Notes: a model not told the origin generated them from the letters alone. 23,019 nucleotides of DNA from Rhodobacter sp. (GCA_013824055.1 PNNE01000427.1:1-23019), one strand, 5' to 3'; counted from the stretch's first letter, positions 1 through 8,437 are shown. Numbers and translations: made by a program.

Positions 1-193
1 CGTACTGGATCACCCGGACATCCTGGCTGAAGCGCATGCCGTCAAGAACCACGCCGGGCTGGCCGACCAGATACTGCAGCCGGTCCGCGCCGCAGCTTGC
101 CAGGGTGTCGGCGGGCGGAGTGCGCACCGGCTCCATCACGCAGGCCGACAGCACAAGCGGGGCGCAGAGCAGCAGGGAAAAGGCACGTTTCAT
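1..193 (-). CDS. I78-family peptidase inhibitor lipoprotein, 5' part (runs off the window)
   Basis: The first 64 codons of a minus-strand gene are visible; the 3' end lies outside the window. The ATG (complement of 191-193) is preceded by a GAGGA ribosome site. The N-terminus is a lipoprotein signal: MKR, a hydrophobic run, then a lipobox LSAC with the lipidated cysteine at residue 18. The mature part begins with CGADRLQYLVGQPG followed by VLDGMRF and VRVI. This is the pattern of the small I78 family, whose members inhibit serine proteases. The protein is therefore probably a membrane-anchored periplasmic inhibitor of about 100 residues. It is divergent from the formaldehyde dehydrogenase gene with about 90 bases between them. 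The family call rests on the VGQP...LDGMRF pattern and is fairly secure; the target protease is unknown. Confidence 0.82.
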   Translation of the reverse strand, partial: MKRAFSLLLCAPLVLSACVMEPVRTPPADTLASCGADRLQYLVGQPGVVLDGMRFSQDVRVIQY

Positions 194-285
194 GGTCGTA
201 TCCTCATGTCGCGGGGTCGAATCCCGCATTGCTTTACGCCCCAGATTGGCACAGGTTCCGGGAAATCGTCAGAAAGGAATTCCAG

Positions 286-1416
<1,131 letters not shown>

Positions 1417-1425
1417 TCCGGATCG

Positions 1426-1489
1426 CTCGTCGAGCACTTCGTGCACTCCTCGCTGGGTCCCCCGAGGCGGACACGACGTGAACGACGAG
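1426..1489. other. Multi-hairpin element between frmA and ybaK
   Basis: The spacer holds nested inverted repeats. CTCGTCG (1426-1432) is matched by CGACGAG (1483-1489). Inside lie GCAC-TTC-GTGC (1434-1444), CCTCG...CGAGG (1448-1452 with 1463-1467) and CACG-A-CGTG. As RNA this could form a multi-branched junction. There is no T-run, so it is not a classic terminator. Possible roles are mRNA processing or partial termination between frmA and ybaK. The function is not known. Confidence 0.4.
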
Positions 1490-1510
1490 GCTTCTGCAGG
1501 ATAGCGTCGC

Positions 1511-1981
1511 ATGTCCTCCACCCCCGCCCTCCGCGCACTGGCTGCCCTTGGGATCGAGGTCACTCTGCACCCCTACGCCTATGACCCCAGGGCCGAGGCG
1601 ACGGGCCTGCAGGCCGCCGATGCCCTGGGGATCGACCCTGCCCTGATGCTGAAGACCCTGATGGTCGAGGTCGACGGCAAGCCGGCCTGCTGCGTCATCC
1701 CCTCGGACCGGCAGCTGTCCATGAAGAAGGTCGCCGCCGCCTTCGGGGCCAAGTCCGCCGCGATGATGCCCGCGCCCAAGGCCGAGAAACTGACCGGCTA
1801 CCACGTCGGCGGCATCTCGCCCTTCGGGCAGAAGCGCGCCGTCCCCACCGCGCTGGAGGCCAGCGCCTGCTCTGCCCACCGGGTCTGGATCAACGCCGGC
1901 CTGCGCGGGCTTCTCCTGTCGCTTCCGCCCGAGGTCGCCCTGACGGCGCTTGCCGCCAAGGCCGTGCCGCTGATCGCCTGA
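1511..1981 (+). CDS. ybaK: Cys-tRNA(Pro)/Cys-tRNA(Cys) deacylase, YbaK type
   Basis: This 156-residue single-domain protein belongs to the YbaK/ProX editing family. Such enzymes hydrolyse cysteine mischarged onto tRNA(Pro), protecting translation in the cytosol. Family features are the early LGIEVTLHPYAYD segment, LKTLMVEVDGKP around 55-65, SDRQLSMKKVAAAFG and, most telling, GGISPFGQKR near residue 100. Length agrees with the family. The ATG at 1511 gives MSSTPALRALAALGIE, the usual N-terminus; the ribosome site is weak (AGGATAGCG). It lies 94 bases after frmA and 63 bases before the NYN gene, all on the plus strand, so some co-transcription is possible, but nothing links them functionally. 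Confidence 0.93.
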   Translation: MSSTPALRALAALGIEVTLHPYAYDPRAEATGLQAADALGIDPALMLKTLMVEVDGKPACCVIPSDRQLSMKKVAAAFGAKSAAMMPAPKAEKLTGYHVGGISPFGQKRAVPTALEASACSAHRVWINAGLRGLLLSLPPEVALTALAAKAVPLIA

Positions 1982-2044
1982 CGCTTTCCGCTTTCCCCGC
2001 CGCGCCGCTTCGGCGACAAAGGCCGGAACCCTCAGGAGGCCCCG

Positions 2045-2800
2045 ATGCCTGCAGACCCCCGCGCCCCCCGCCTTGCCGTCCTGATCGACGCCGACAACAT
2101 CCCCGCCCGACATATCGAGGCGGTGCTGGACGAGCTTGCCACCTATGGCGAGCCCTCGGTCCGGCGGGTCTATGGCGACTGGTCGTCGCAGGCGCTGTCG
2201 CAGTGGAAGGAAAAGGCCCGCAGCCTGGGTCTGGTGATGCACCAGCAGTCCGCCAACACCAAGGGCAAGAACGCCAGCGACATCGGCCTTGTGATCGACG
2301 CGATGGACATCCTGCACCTGGGCAAGGTCGACGGCTTTGTCCTGGTGTCGTCGGACAGCGACTTCACCCGCCTTGCCAGCCGCATCCGCGAGGACGGGCT
2401 GCAGGTGATCGGCGTGGGCGAAGAAAAGACCCCGGAATCGCTGCGCAAGGTCTGCAACCGCTTCATCTTCCTGGAAAACATTGCCGCCGCCCCCGACGCG
2501 TCCCGGGCAGCCGACCCTGCGCGAACCGCGAAAGAGGCCGCAAAGCCCGCCGAACCCGTCCCCGAGAAGCAGCCACCCTCCAAGGCGATCCCGCTGGTGC
2601 TGGCCGCGATGAAGAAGATCGGGATCGAAGAGGACAGCTATTCCCTGGGCCAGCTTGGCCAGGTCCTGACCCAGCTGTACCCGGATTTCGACAGCCGCAG
2701 CTACGGCAGCGCCCGGCTGTCGGACCTGCTGAAGCGCACGGGCCGGTTCGAGGTTCAGAAGGGCGAAGGCAACCACCTCGTCGTGCGCGACAAGGCGTGA
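2045..2800 (+). CDS. NYN domain protein with C-terminal OST-HTH/LOTUS domain (putative RNase)
   Basis: This 251-residue protein has two parts. Residues 9-145 form a NYN (PIN-like, LabA/DUF88) domain with the acidic set expected of metal-dependent RNases: LIDADN with D15 and D17, D79 in KNASDIGLVIDAMD, and SSDSDF with D104 and D106. A proline/alanine/lysine-rich linker (about 150-182) leads to an OST-HTH/LOTUS domain (about 185-248, IPLVLAAMKKIG...YGSARLSDLLKRTGRFEV), a winged-helix fold that binds RNA. The architecture is widespread in bacteria and is inferred to act in RNA turnover; the substrate is unknown. The start is firm: AGGAGG at 2034-2039 lies five bases before the ATG. It converges on the LysR gene with a 20-base gap. 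Confidence 0.9.
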   Translation: MPADPRAPRLAVLIDADNIPARHIEAVLDELATYGEPSVRRVYGDWSSQALSQWKEKARSLGLVMHQQSANTKGKNASDIGLVIDAMDILHLGKVDGFVLVSSDSDFTRLASRIREDGLQVIGVGEEKTPESLRKVCNRFIFLENIAAAPDASRAADPARTAKEAAKPAEPVPEKQPPSKAIPLVLAAMKKIGIEEDSYSLGQLGQVLTQLYPDFDSRSYGSARLSDLLKRTGRFEVQKGEGNHLVVRDKA

Positions 2801-2820
2801 CATCCGGGGCGTAGGCGCGG

Positions 2821-3684
2821 CTAGAAGATCGTCGCCAGCCAGTCGGCGAACTGCTCGACCGCCGCCCGGCGCGGGCCGCGGGGCAGGACCAGGGCATAGG
2901 TGACCACCGGCAGCCCGCCCAGCGGCAGGCGCACCAGCCGTCCGGCCTCCAGATCGGCCCGACAGATGATTTCGGTCGCCGTGCCTGCGCCCAGGCCCTG
3001 CCGGCAGGCCGACATCTCAAGGTGCGGGCTGCCCACCTCCACCCGTTTCAGGCGGGTGACGTCCAGGCCGGTGCCAGCCACCTCGGCCAGCTCCCAGTGC
3101 TTGTCGGCCCCGATCACCCAGGGCATGTCCTGCGGATGCAGCCCCGACGCCGCCAGCGAAGGTGCGCAGACCGCAATCACCTGCGACCGGCACAGCGGTC
3201 GGATCTCTTCTTCCGGCGCCTCGACCCAGCCCTCCGACAGGGCCCGGATCGCCATGTCGAACCCGTCGCGCGCCAGATCGATCCTTGCCGGACTTGGCGA
3301 CAGCGCCACCTCGATCCCCGGATGCCCGGCCCAGAACTCGGGCAATCGCGGCATGACGTGAGTCTCGGCGATGAACGTTGTCGTGGTGACCCGGATCACG
3401 CGCCGGGCTTCGGCCTGCCGCAGCGCGCCGATGCCGGACTCGACGGTTCCGAACCCGTCATCCAGCGCGCGGGCCAGGCGTTCCCCGGCTTCGGTCAACC
3501 CCACCGTCCGACCCGCCCGCCGCACCAGCGTCACGCCCAGGTCCGCCTCCAGCCCGCGCACGGCCTGCGTCACCGCCGCGTGGGTGACGTTCAGTACCCG
3601 CCCCGCTTCGGCGAAGCTGCCGCTGCGCGCCGTGGCATCGAAGGCCCGCAATGCGGAAAGCGAGGGCAGGTCGCGCCAGCGCAT
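2821..3684 (-). CDS. LysR-family transcriptional regulator, GcvA-like
   Basis: This is a 287-residue cytosolic DNA-binding regulator. An N-terminal winged helix-turn-helix (about residues 7-66: LSALRAFDATARSGSFAEAGRVLNVTHAAVTQAVRGLEADLG, then RRAGRTVGLTEAG) is followed by a LysR substrate-binding domain (about 92-285). The ALRAFDATAR start and RLPEFWAGHPGIEVAL segment are typical of the GcvA-like branch. The ATG at 3684 gives MRWRDLPSLSALRAF, the usual family start. It is transcribed away from the small gene at 3782; two short palindromes in the 97-base gap are candidate operator sites. LysR regulators often control a divergent neighbour and themselves, so the small gene is the first target to consider. 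The effector cannot be read from the sequence. Confidence 0.95.
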   Translation of the reverse strand: MRWRDLPSLSALRAFDATARSGSFAEAGRVLNVTHAAVTQAVRGLEADLGVTLVRRAGRTVGLTEAGERLARALDDGFGTVESGIGALRQAEARRVIRVTTTTFIAETHVMPRLPEFWAGHPGIEVALSPSPARIDLARDGFDMAIRALSEGWVEAPEEEIRPLCRSQVIAVCAPSLAASGLHPQDMPWVIGADKHWELAEVAGTGLDVTRLKRVEVGSPHLEMSACRQGLGAGTATEIICRADLEAGRLVRLPLGGLPVVTYALVLPRGPRRAAVEQFADWLATIF

Positions 3685-3689
3685 GACGT

Positions 3690-3719
3690 AAGCTCAGCTT
3701 TCGTTTCAAGGAAATTCCT
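3690..3719. promoter_or_regulatory. Two palindromes in the divergent LysR promoter region (candidate operators)
   Basis: AAGCT-C-AGCTT (3690-3700) and AGGAA-A-TTCCT (3709-3719) are both 11-base odd-centred palindromes. Their centres are 19 bases apart, close to two helical turns. They sit just upstream of the LysR start and before the divergent small gene, where a LysR tetramer would be expected to bind. The assignment is by position and symmetry only. Confidence 0.45.
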
Positions 3720-3781
3720 GAGTCGGAGTATCGCAGGTTTCATGGCATTACCAAGGGGAAATCCAGCCTGGGACGAAAGCC

Positions 3782-3994
3782 ATGCACGGCGTCAACCTTG
3801 ATCTCCTCCGCGCCTCGGTCGCCCATCACCCCGACGGACGCCCGAAGGACCCCCACGCCCACCACCGGGCCGCGCATCTGGGTGCGCTGCAAGCCGCGCG
3901 CGCCGAACGGCGGCAGTCCCGTGTCAGCCGGATCGTCGCGCTGATCCGCAAGATGGTCGGTCGTCCGGCCAAGACGCCGGCACTCTGTCGCTGA
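3782..3994 (+). CDS. Small basic hypothetical protein, divergent from the LysR gene
   Basis: This 70-residue open frame begins MHGVNLDLLRASVAHHPDGR. It is rich in His, Arg and Ala and ends in a basic, probably amphipathic helix (RVSRIVALIRKMVGRPAK). I do not recognise a family. It has no signal peptide or membrane segment. The ribosome site is poor (GGGACGAAAG before the ATG). In favour of a real gene are its divergent position next to a LysR regulator, the intact frame and the absence of any better gene on either strand here. Against it are the short length and the ease with which GC-rich DNA yields such frames. It could be a small regulator or a LysR-controlled stress protein; no function can be assigned. 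Confidence 0.5.
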   Translation: MHGVNLDLLRASVAHHPDGRPKDPHAHHRAAHLGALQAARAERRQSRVSRIVALIRKMVGRPAKTPALCR

Positions 3995-4063
3995 CGCGCG
4001 TCATCGCGCCCCGCTGGCCCGTCGCCCGCGACGAGAAGACGAAGTCGCACGAGGAGCCGCCGC

Positions 4064-4375
4064 TCACTCCACCTCGACCGTGACCCAGGTCTCGAAGCAG
4101 ACCCCGTTGGCCAGCGCCATCACCCCGATCGTCGCCCGGCCGCCCAGCCCGCGCTCGCGCCCGAAGACCTCGACGAACAGGTCCGACAGGCCAGAGGAGA
4201 CCTTGTGCACCTCCTCGAACTCGGGCGTGCAGACGACGAAGTTCAGGCTGCGGACGATCCCCTTCACCCGGTCCAGCGACCCCACCGCCTGCCGGATGCC
4301 GCCCAGCACGTTCAACCCGGTCCGCCGCGCCGCCTGGTCGTCGTCTCGCAAACCCTTGACGGCCCGGTGCACCAC
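4064..4375 (-). pseudogene. RidA-like (YjgF/YER057c/UK114) protein remnant lacking its N-terminal third
   Basis: The last roughly 100 codons of a RidA-like protein are intact and end in a TGA (complement of 4064-4066). They read AARRTGLNVLGGIRQAVG, LDRVKGIVRSLNFVVCTPEF, SDLFVEVFG, RATIGVMAL and ETWVTVEVE, the C-terminal two thirds of the about 150-residue subgroup of this family (enamine/imine deaminase fold). Homology-like sequence stops near 4370. Upstream the same frame only reads antisense through the start of the monooxygenase gene, so the beginning (about 50-60 residues, including the first strands of the fold) is missing. GTG codons at 4370-4375 could serve as starts but would give an incomplete fold. 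I infer a deletion or rearrangement that placed the monooxygenase gene here. Confidence 0.7.
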
Positions 4376-4450
4376 TGAACGCTGGCTCTCTCCAAATCCG
4401 CATTCATTTGTTGCCGCCCACTCCCTACCTTGGCCGGAAAGGAGCTTCCC

Positions 4451-5488
4451 ATGACCCAGGTATCCCTCGGCCTTGACACCTTCGGCGACGTGACGGTCGG
4501 TCCCGACGGCCAGCCGCAACCCATGGACCGCGTCCTGCGCGAGGTCCTGGACCAGGCGACGCTGGCCGACGAAATCGGCATTGATTTCATCGGCCTGGGC
4601 GAACACCATCGGCCGGATTTCGCGATTTCCGCACCCGAGATCGTGCTTGCCGCCATCGCCGGGCGCACCCGGCGGATCAAGCTTGGCACTGCCGTCACGG
4701 TCCTGTCGACCGACGATCCCGTGCGCGTCTTCCAGCGGTTTTCAACCCTGAACGCCCTGTCGGGCGGCCGCGCCGAGCCGATCCTGGGGCGCGGGTCCTT
4801 CACCGAAAGCTACCCGCTTTTCGGGCATGACCTGAACGACTATGACCAGCTCTTCGAGGAACGCCTGGATCTCTTCGCCCGGCTCCTGCGCGAGCCCCGG
4901 GTCACCTGGTCCGGCCAGACCCGCAGCCCCCTGAACAACCAGCCGGTTTTCCCGCAACTCGGTCAGCCGATGACCGTCTGGGTCGGCGTCGGCGGCAGCC
5001 CGGAAAGCGTGGTCCGCGTCGTGCGGCAGGACCTGCAGCTGATGCTAGCGATCATCGGCGGCGATGCCGGCCGCTTTGCGCCCTACATCGACCTCTACCA
5101 GCGCGCCTGCGCGCAACTGGGCAAACCGGTGCGTCCGGTGGGCGTCCACTCCCCCGGATTTGTCGCGGAAACCGATGAAAAGGCCCAGGAAACCCTTTGG
5201 CCGCACTACGCCGACATGTTCGGCCGCATCGGGCGCGAGCGTGGCTGGCCGCCAGTGACCAAGGAGCGCTATCTTGACGAAGTCCACCAGGGAGCGCTGT
5301 ATGTGGGCAGCCCCCAGACAGTTGCGCGCAAGATCGCACGGACGGTGAAGACCCTGGGCATCCAGCGCTTCGACATGAAGTATTCGACCGGCCCGGTGCC
5401 GCATGCCGACCTGATGGAGTGTATCCGGCTTTACGGCGAGAAAGTCATTCCGCTGGTGCATGACCTGCTCGCCGCCAAGGCGGCCTGA
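4451..5488 (+). CDS. LLM class flavin-dependent oxidoreductase (bacterial luciferase-like)
   Basis: This 345-residue cytosolic TIM-barrel enzyme belongs to the luciferase-like monooxygenase superfamily, which uses reduced flavin supplied by a partner reductase to oxygenate organic substrates. Diagnostic segments are the N-terminal LGLDTFGDV strand, ATLADEIGIDFIGLGEHHRPDF (about 38-60), the RIKLGTAVTVLSTDDPVRVFQRFSTLNALSGGRAE block, GRGSFTESYPLFG, and the C-terminal VGSPQTVARKI followed by FDMKY. It most resembles the subgroup of the structurally solved Agrobacterium protein 2I7G. I chose the ATG at 4451 because GGAAAGGAG lies directly upstream; the frame opens slightly earlier at 4430. The substrate is unknown. 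It ends just before a strong hairpin shared with convergent trhO. Confidence 0.92.
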   Translation: MTQVSLGLDTFGDVTVGPDGQPQPMDRVLREVLDQATLADEIGIDFIGLGEHHRPDFAISAPEIVLAAIAGRTRRIKLGTAVTVLSTDDPVRVFQRFSTLNALSGGRAEPILGRGSFTESYPLFGHDLNDYDQLFEERLDLFARLLREPRVTWSGQTRSPLNNQPVFPQLGQPMTVWVGVGGSPESVVRVVRQDLQLMLAIIGGDAGRFAPYIDLYQRACAQLGKPVRPVGVHSPGFVAETDEKAQETLWPHYADMFGRIGRERGWPPVTKERYLDEVHQGALYVGSPQTVARKIARTVKTLGIQRFDMKYSTGPVPHADLMECIRLYGEKVIPLVHDLLAAKAA

Positions 5489-5496
5489 ACAGGCGC

Positions 5497-5520
5497 AGGG
5501 TGGGCGATACCGCCCACCCT
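5497..5520. terminator. Bidirectional terminator between the LLM oxidoreductase and trhO
   Basis: A perfect 10-bp stem, AGGGTGGGCG (5497-5506) with CGCCCACCCT (5511-5520), closes on a four-base ATAC loop. It lies 8 bases after the monooxygenase stop and overlaps the stop codon of convergent trhO (complement of 5519-5521). It can act in both directions, although neither side has a long T-run. Confidence 0.8.
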
Positions 5521-6430
5521 ACTCTTGCGCGAAGCCCAGATGCTGTGTCCCGCGCTTGGCGGCAAGCAACATCTGGCGGTGACGTTCGCGAAAGCGCGCC
5601 CGGTCCTGGGTGGAATACTCGTCCACGCAGGCCGGACAGCAGACCCCGTCCTCATAGACTGCCGCCGCCTGATCCGCCTTGGTCACCGGCCTCCGGCAGG
5701 CCCCGCAGACCCCAAGGCCGCCAGGCTTCAGCCCATGCCCGACCGAGACCCGGTCGTCGAAGACGAAGCACTGCCCCTGCCAGAGGCTCGCCTCTTGCGG
5801 CACCTCCTCCAGGTATTTCAGGATGCCGCCCTTCAAGTGGTAGACCTGATTAACCCCTTGGCCCAGAAGGTAATTCGTCGACTTCTCGCAGCGGATGCCG
5901 CCCGTGCAGAACATCGCGATCCGCTTGCCCGCGAACCGGTCGCGGTTGGCGTGCCACCACTGCGGAAACTCGCCAAAGGCCCGTGTCCCCGGGTCCACCG
6001 CGCCGCGAAAAGTGCCGATGGCGACTTCGTAATCGTTGCGGGTGTCGATCACCACCGTCTCAGGGTCCGAGATCAACGCGTTCCACTCCGAAGCCGCGAC
6101 ATAGTTCCCCACCCGCGCCAGGGGGTCCACGTCCGGCTGGCCCATCGTCACGATCTCGCGCTTGAGCTTCACCTTCATCCGCCCGAACGGCATCGTCCCG
6201 GCAAGGCTTTCCTTCCACTCCAGCCCCGCGCAGCCCGGCAGCGCCCGGATCGCCGCCAGCACCGCATCGATGCCCGCGCGGGGGCCGGCGATGGTGCCGT
6301 TGATCCCCTCGGGCGCCAGCAGAAGCGAGCCCTTGACGCCCTGTGTCCGGCACAGGTCCAGCAGCCCCGGCTTCAGGGCAGCGGGGTCGGGAAAGCGGGT
6401 GAAGTGGTAAAGCGCGGCGATGGTCAGCAT
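5519..6430 (-). CDS. trhO: tRNA uridine(34) hydroxylase, rhodanese-domain protein
   Basis: This 303-residue cytosolic protein is the counterpart of TrhO (YceA), which uses oxygen to hydroxylate uridine 34 of certain tRNAs on the way to 5-methoxy- or carboxymethoxyuridine. Residues 1-95 form the family-specific N-terminal domain (LLLAPEGINGTIAG). Residues about 112-205 are a rhodanese domain (VVIDTRNDYEVAIGTF) with active-site CTGGIRCEK, giving C175 and the second conserved C181. The C-terminus carries two CxxC pairs (CGAC and CPAC), a likely zinc site common in this family. The ATG at 6430 is preceded by AAGGAAGG. The gene is divergent from pncA and shares a terminator with the monooxygenase gene. 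Confidence 0.95.
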   Translation of the reverse strand: MLTIAALYHFTRFPDPAALKPGLLDLCRTQGVKGSLLLAPEGINGTIAGPRAGIDAVLAAIRALPGCAGLEWKESLAGTMPFGRMKVKLKREIVTMGQPDVDPLARVGNYVAASEWNALISDPETVVIDTRNDYEVAIGTFRGAVDPGTRAFGEFPQWWHANRDRFAGKRIAMFCTGGIRCEKSTNYLLGQGVNQVYHLKGGILKYLEEVPQEASLWQGQCFVFDDRVSVGHGLKPGGLGVCGACRRPVTKADQAAAVYEDGVCCPACVDEYSTQDRARFRERHRQMLLAAKRGTQHLGFAQE

Positions 6431-6462
6431 GGCCTTCCTTTGCGCCGAAGTTTCCCGAATTT

Positions 6463-6503
6463 CAAGCGCTTCGCTTGACGCACCCGCCCCCCGGACTTAG
6501 GCA
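6463..6503 (+). promoter_or_regulatory. Probable pncAB promoter with an inverted repeat over the -35 box
   Basis: TTGACG (6475-6480) and TAGGCA (6498-6503) are 17 bases apart, a good sigma-70-like arrangement, 27 bases before the pncA ATG. CAAGCG-CTT-CGCTTG (6463-6477), a perfect 6-bp inverted repeat, overlaps the -35 box and could be an operator for a regulator of NAD metabolism. The regulator is not identifiable. Confidence 0.5.
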
Positions 6504-6529
6504 AGGGGGAACACCGCCCGGAGGCCGCC

Positions 6530-7138
6530 ATGAAGCCCGAAACCCAAGCCCTGATCGTGATCGACGTGCAGAACGACTTCTGCCCCGGCGGTGCGCTGGC
6601 CGTGGCGGGAGGAGACGAGATCATCAGTCGGATCAACGGGTTGATGGGCGACTTCGCAACCGTGGTCCTGACGCAGGACTGGCACCCCGCCGACCACGCC
6701 TCGTTCGCGGCGAACCATCCGGGGGCCGCGCCGTTCAGCCTGACGACGATGCCCTACGGGCCGCAGGTCCTGTGGCCGACCCATTGCGTGCAGGGGACGA
6801 AGGGCGCCGATTTCCATGCCGACCTGCGCACCGATCCGGCCCAACTTGTCATCCGCAAGGGCTTTCGCCCGCAGATCGACAGCTATTCGGCCTTCTTCGA
6901 AAACGACCACAGCACCGCGACCGGGCTTGACGGCTATCTGCGCAGCCGGGGGGTGACGGACGTCACGCTGGTGGGGCTGGCGACCGACTATTGCGTCGCC
7001 TATTCGGCGCTGGATGCAGCTCGCCTTGGGTTCAGGGCGACGGTGCTGGAGGGTGCCTGCCGGGCCATCGACCTCAACGGAAGCCTGGCCGAGGCGCGGG
7101 ACAAGATGCGCGCGGCGGGTGTCGCGCTGGAGGCATAG
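6530..7138 (+). CDS. pncA: Nicotinamidase
   Basis: This 202-residue cytosolic hydrolase converts nicotinamide to nicotinate and ammonia, the first step of the Preiss-Handler NAD salvage route. The catalytic triad is visible: D12 in IVIDVQNDF, K110 in VIRKGF and C155 in GLATDYCV. Metal-site residues of the family are present in TQDWHPADHASFA (D50, H52, H56), and WPTHCVQGT is also typical. Length is normal. The start is clear: GGAGG at 6520-6524 sits five bases before the ATG. The TAG stop is followed at once by the pncB ATG, so the two enzymes of consecutive steps are surely co-transcribed and probably translationally coupled. Confidence 0.97.
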   Translation: MKPETQALIVIDVQNDFCPGGALAVAGGDEIISRINGLMGDFATVVLTQDWHPADHASFAANHPGAAPFSLTTMPYGPQVLWPTHCVQGTKGADFHADLRTDPAQLVIRKGFRPQIDSYSAFFENDHSTATGLDGYLRSRGVTDVTLVGLATDYCVAYSALDAARLGFRATVLEGACRAIDLNGSLAEARDKMRAAGVALEA

Positions 7139-8431
7139 ATGGTGGATATCGCGACACGGGTCTGGAACCACAAGTGGAAGATCGACCCGATCGTGCGGTC
7201 TCTGATCGACACCGACTTTTACAAGCTGTTGATGTGCCAGTCGATTTTCCGCAACAAGCCGGACACGACGGTGGTGTTCAGCCTGATCAACCGCTCGACC
7301 AAGGTGCGTCTGGCGGACCTGATCGACGAAGGAGAGCTGCGGGAGCAGCTTGACCATGTGCGGTCCCTGTCGCTGACCAGGGGCGAAAGCACCTGGCTGC
7401 GGGGGAACACCTTCTACGGCAAGCGGCAGATGTTCCGGTCCGACTTCATGGAGTGGTTCGAGGGCCTGCGTCTGCCCGCCTACCACCTGGAAAAGCGCGA
7501 CGGCCAGTTCGAGCTGACCTTCGAGGGCAGCTGGCCCGAGGTCATGCTGTGGGAGATCCCCGCACTCGCCGTCCTGATGGAGCTGCGCAGTCGCGCTGTC
7601 CTGCACGACCTGGGCCGGTTCGAGCTGCAGGTGCTTTACGCCCGCGGCATGACCCGGCTTTGGGAAAAGATCGAGCGCCTGAGGCGGATCGACGGCCTGA
7701 AGATCGCCGACTTCGGCACCCGGCGGCGGCACGGGTTCCTGTGGCAGGACTGGTGTGTGCAGGCGATGCAGGAAGGGCTGGGCGCGAAGTTCATCGGCAC
7801 CTCGAACTGTCTGATCGCCAAGCGCCGGGACGTCGAGGCGATCGGGACCAATGCGCATGAACTCCCCATGGTCTACAGCGCGCTGGCCGACACCGAGGCC
7901 GACCTGCGCCAGGCGCCGTACCGCGTGCTAAAGGACTGGCAGGAAGAGCATGAGGGCAACCTGCGGATCATCCTGCCCGACACCTACGGCACCGAGGGCT
8001 TCCTGAAGAACGCGCCGGACTGGCTGGCGGGCTGGACCGGCATCCGCATCGATTCGGGCGATCCCGCCACGGGGGCCGAGACAGCGATCCGCTGGTGGAA
8101 AGAGCGGGGCGAAGACCCGACGAAGAAGCTGGTGATCTTCTCGGACGGGCTGGACGTCGAGAAGATCGAAGAGCTTTATGCCCGCTTCAACGGCCGGGTG
8201 AAGGTCTCGTTCGGCTGGGGCACGATGCTGACCAACGATTTCCGTGGCCTGGTTGCAGGCGACGCGCTGGCGCCGTTCAGCCTGGTCTGCAAGGCGCTTT
8301 CCGCCAACGGGCGGCCCACGGTCAAGCTGTCGGACAACCCCGCCAAGGCAATGGGGCCGGCGGACGAGATCCAGCGCTACAAGCGGGTCTTCGGGGTGGG
8401 AAAGCAGACGGTGCAAGAGGTCGTGGTCTGA
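7139..8431 (+). CDS. pncB: Nicotinate phosphoribosyltransferase
   Basis: This 430-residue cytosolic enzyme joins nicotinate to PRPP to give nicotinate mononucleotide, driven by ATP through a phosphohistidine. N-terminal SLIDTDFYKLLMCQSIF and the central FGTRRRHGF motif (192-198, with H198 the expected phosphorylated residue) are diagnostic. GTSNCLIAKR (about 220-229), RIDSGDP, VIFSDGLD and the phosphate-binding FGWGTMLTNDF complete the active site. Length fits the PncB family. The ATG immediately follows the pncA TAG with no spacer, so initiation probably relies on ribosomes finishing pncA; there is no good independent ribosome site. It converges on the kinase gene with six bases between stop codons. 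Confidence 0.97.
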   Translation: MVDIATRVWNHKWKIDPIVRSLIDTDFYKLLMCQSIFRNKPDTTVVFSLINRSTKVRLADLIDEGELREQLDHVRSLSLTRGESTWLRGNTFYGKRQMFRSDFMEWFEGLRLPAYHLEKRDGQFELTFEGSWPEVMLWEIPALAVLMELRSRAVLHDLGRFELQVLYARGMTRLWEKIERLRRIDGLKIADFGTRRRHGFLWQDWCVQAMQEGLGAKFIGTSNCLIAKRRDVEAIGTNAHELPMVYSALADTEADLRQAPYRVLKDWQEEHEGNLRIILPDTYGTEGFLKNAPDWLAGWTGIRIDSGDPATGAETAIRWWKERGEDPTKKLVIFSDGLDVEKIEELYARFNGRVKVSFGWGTMLTNDFRGLVAGDALAPFSLVCKALSANGRPTVKLSDNPAKAMGPADEIQRYKRVFGVGKQTVQEVVV

Positions 8432-8437
8432 CGCCGG

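Noticed and set aside
211..227. GCGGG-GTCGAAT-CCCGC, resembling a tRNA T-arm
   Set aside because: The loop begins GTC rather than TTC, no other tRNA arms fit around it, and the left side is the start of the lipoprotein gene. At most it is a small hairpin in the frmA leader.
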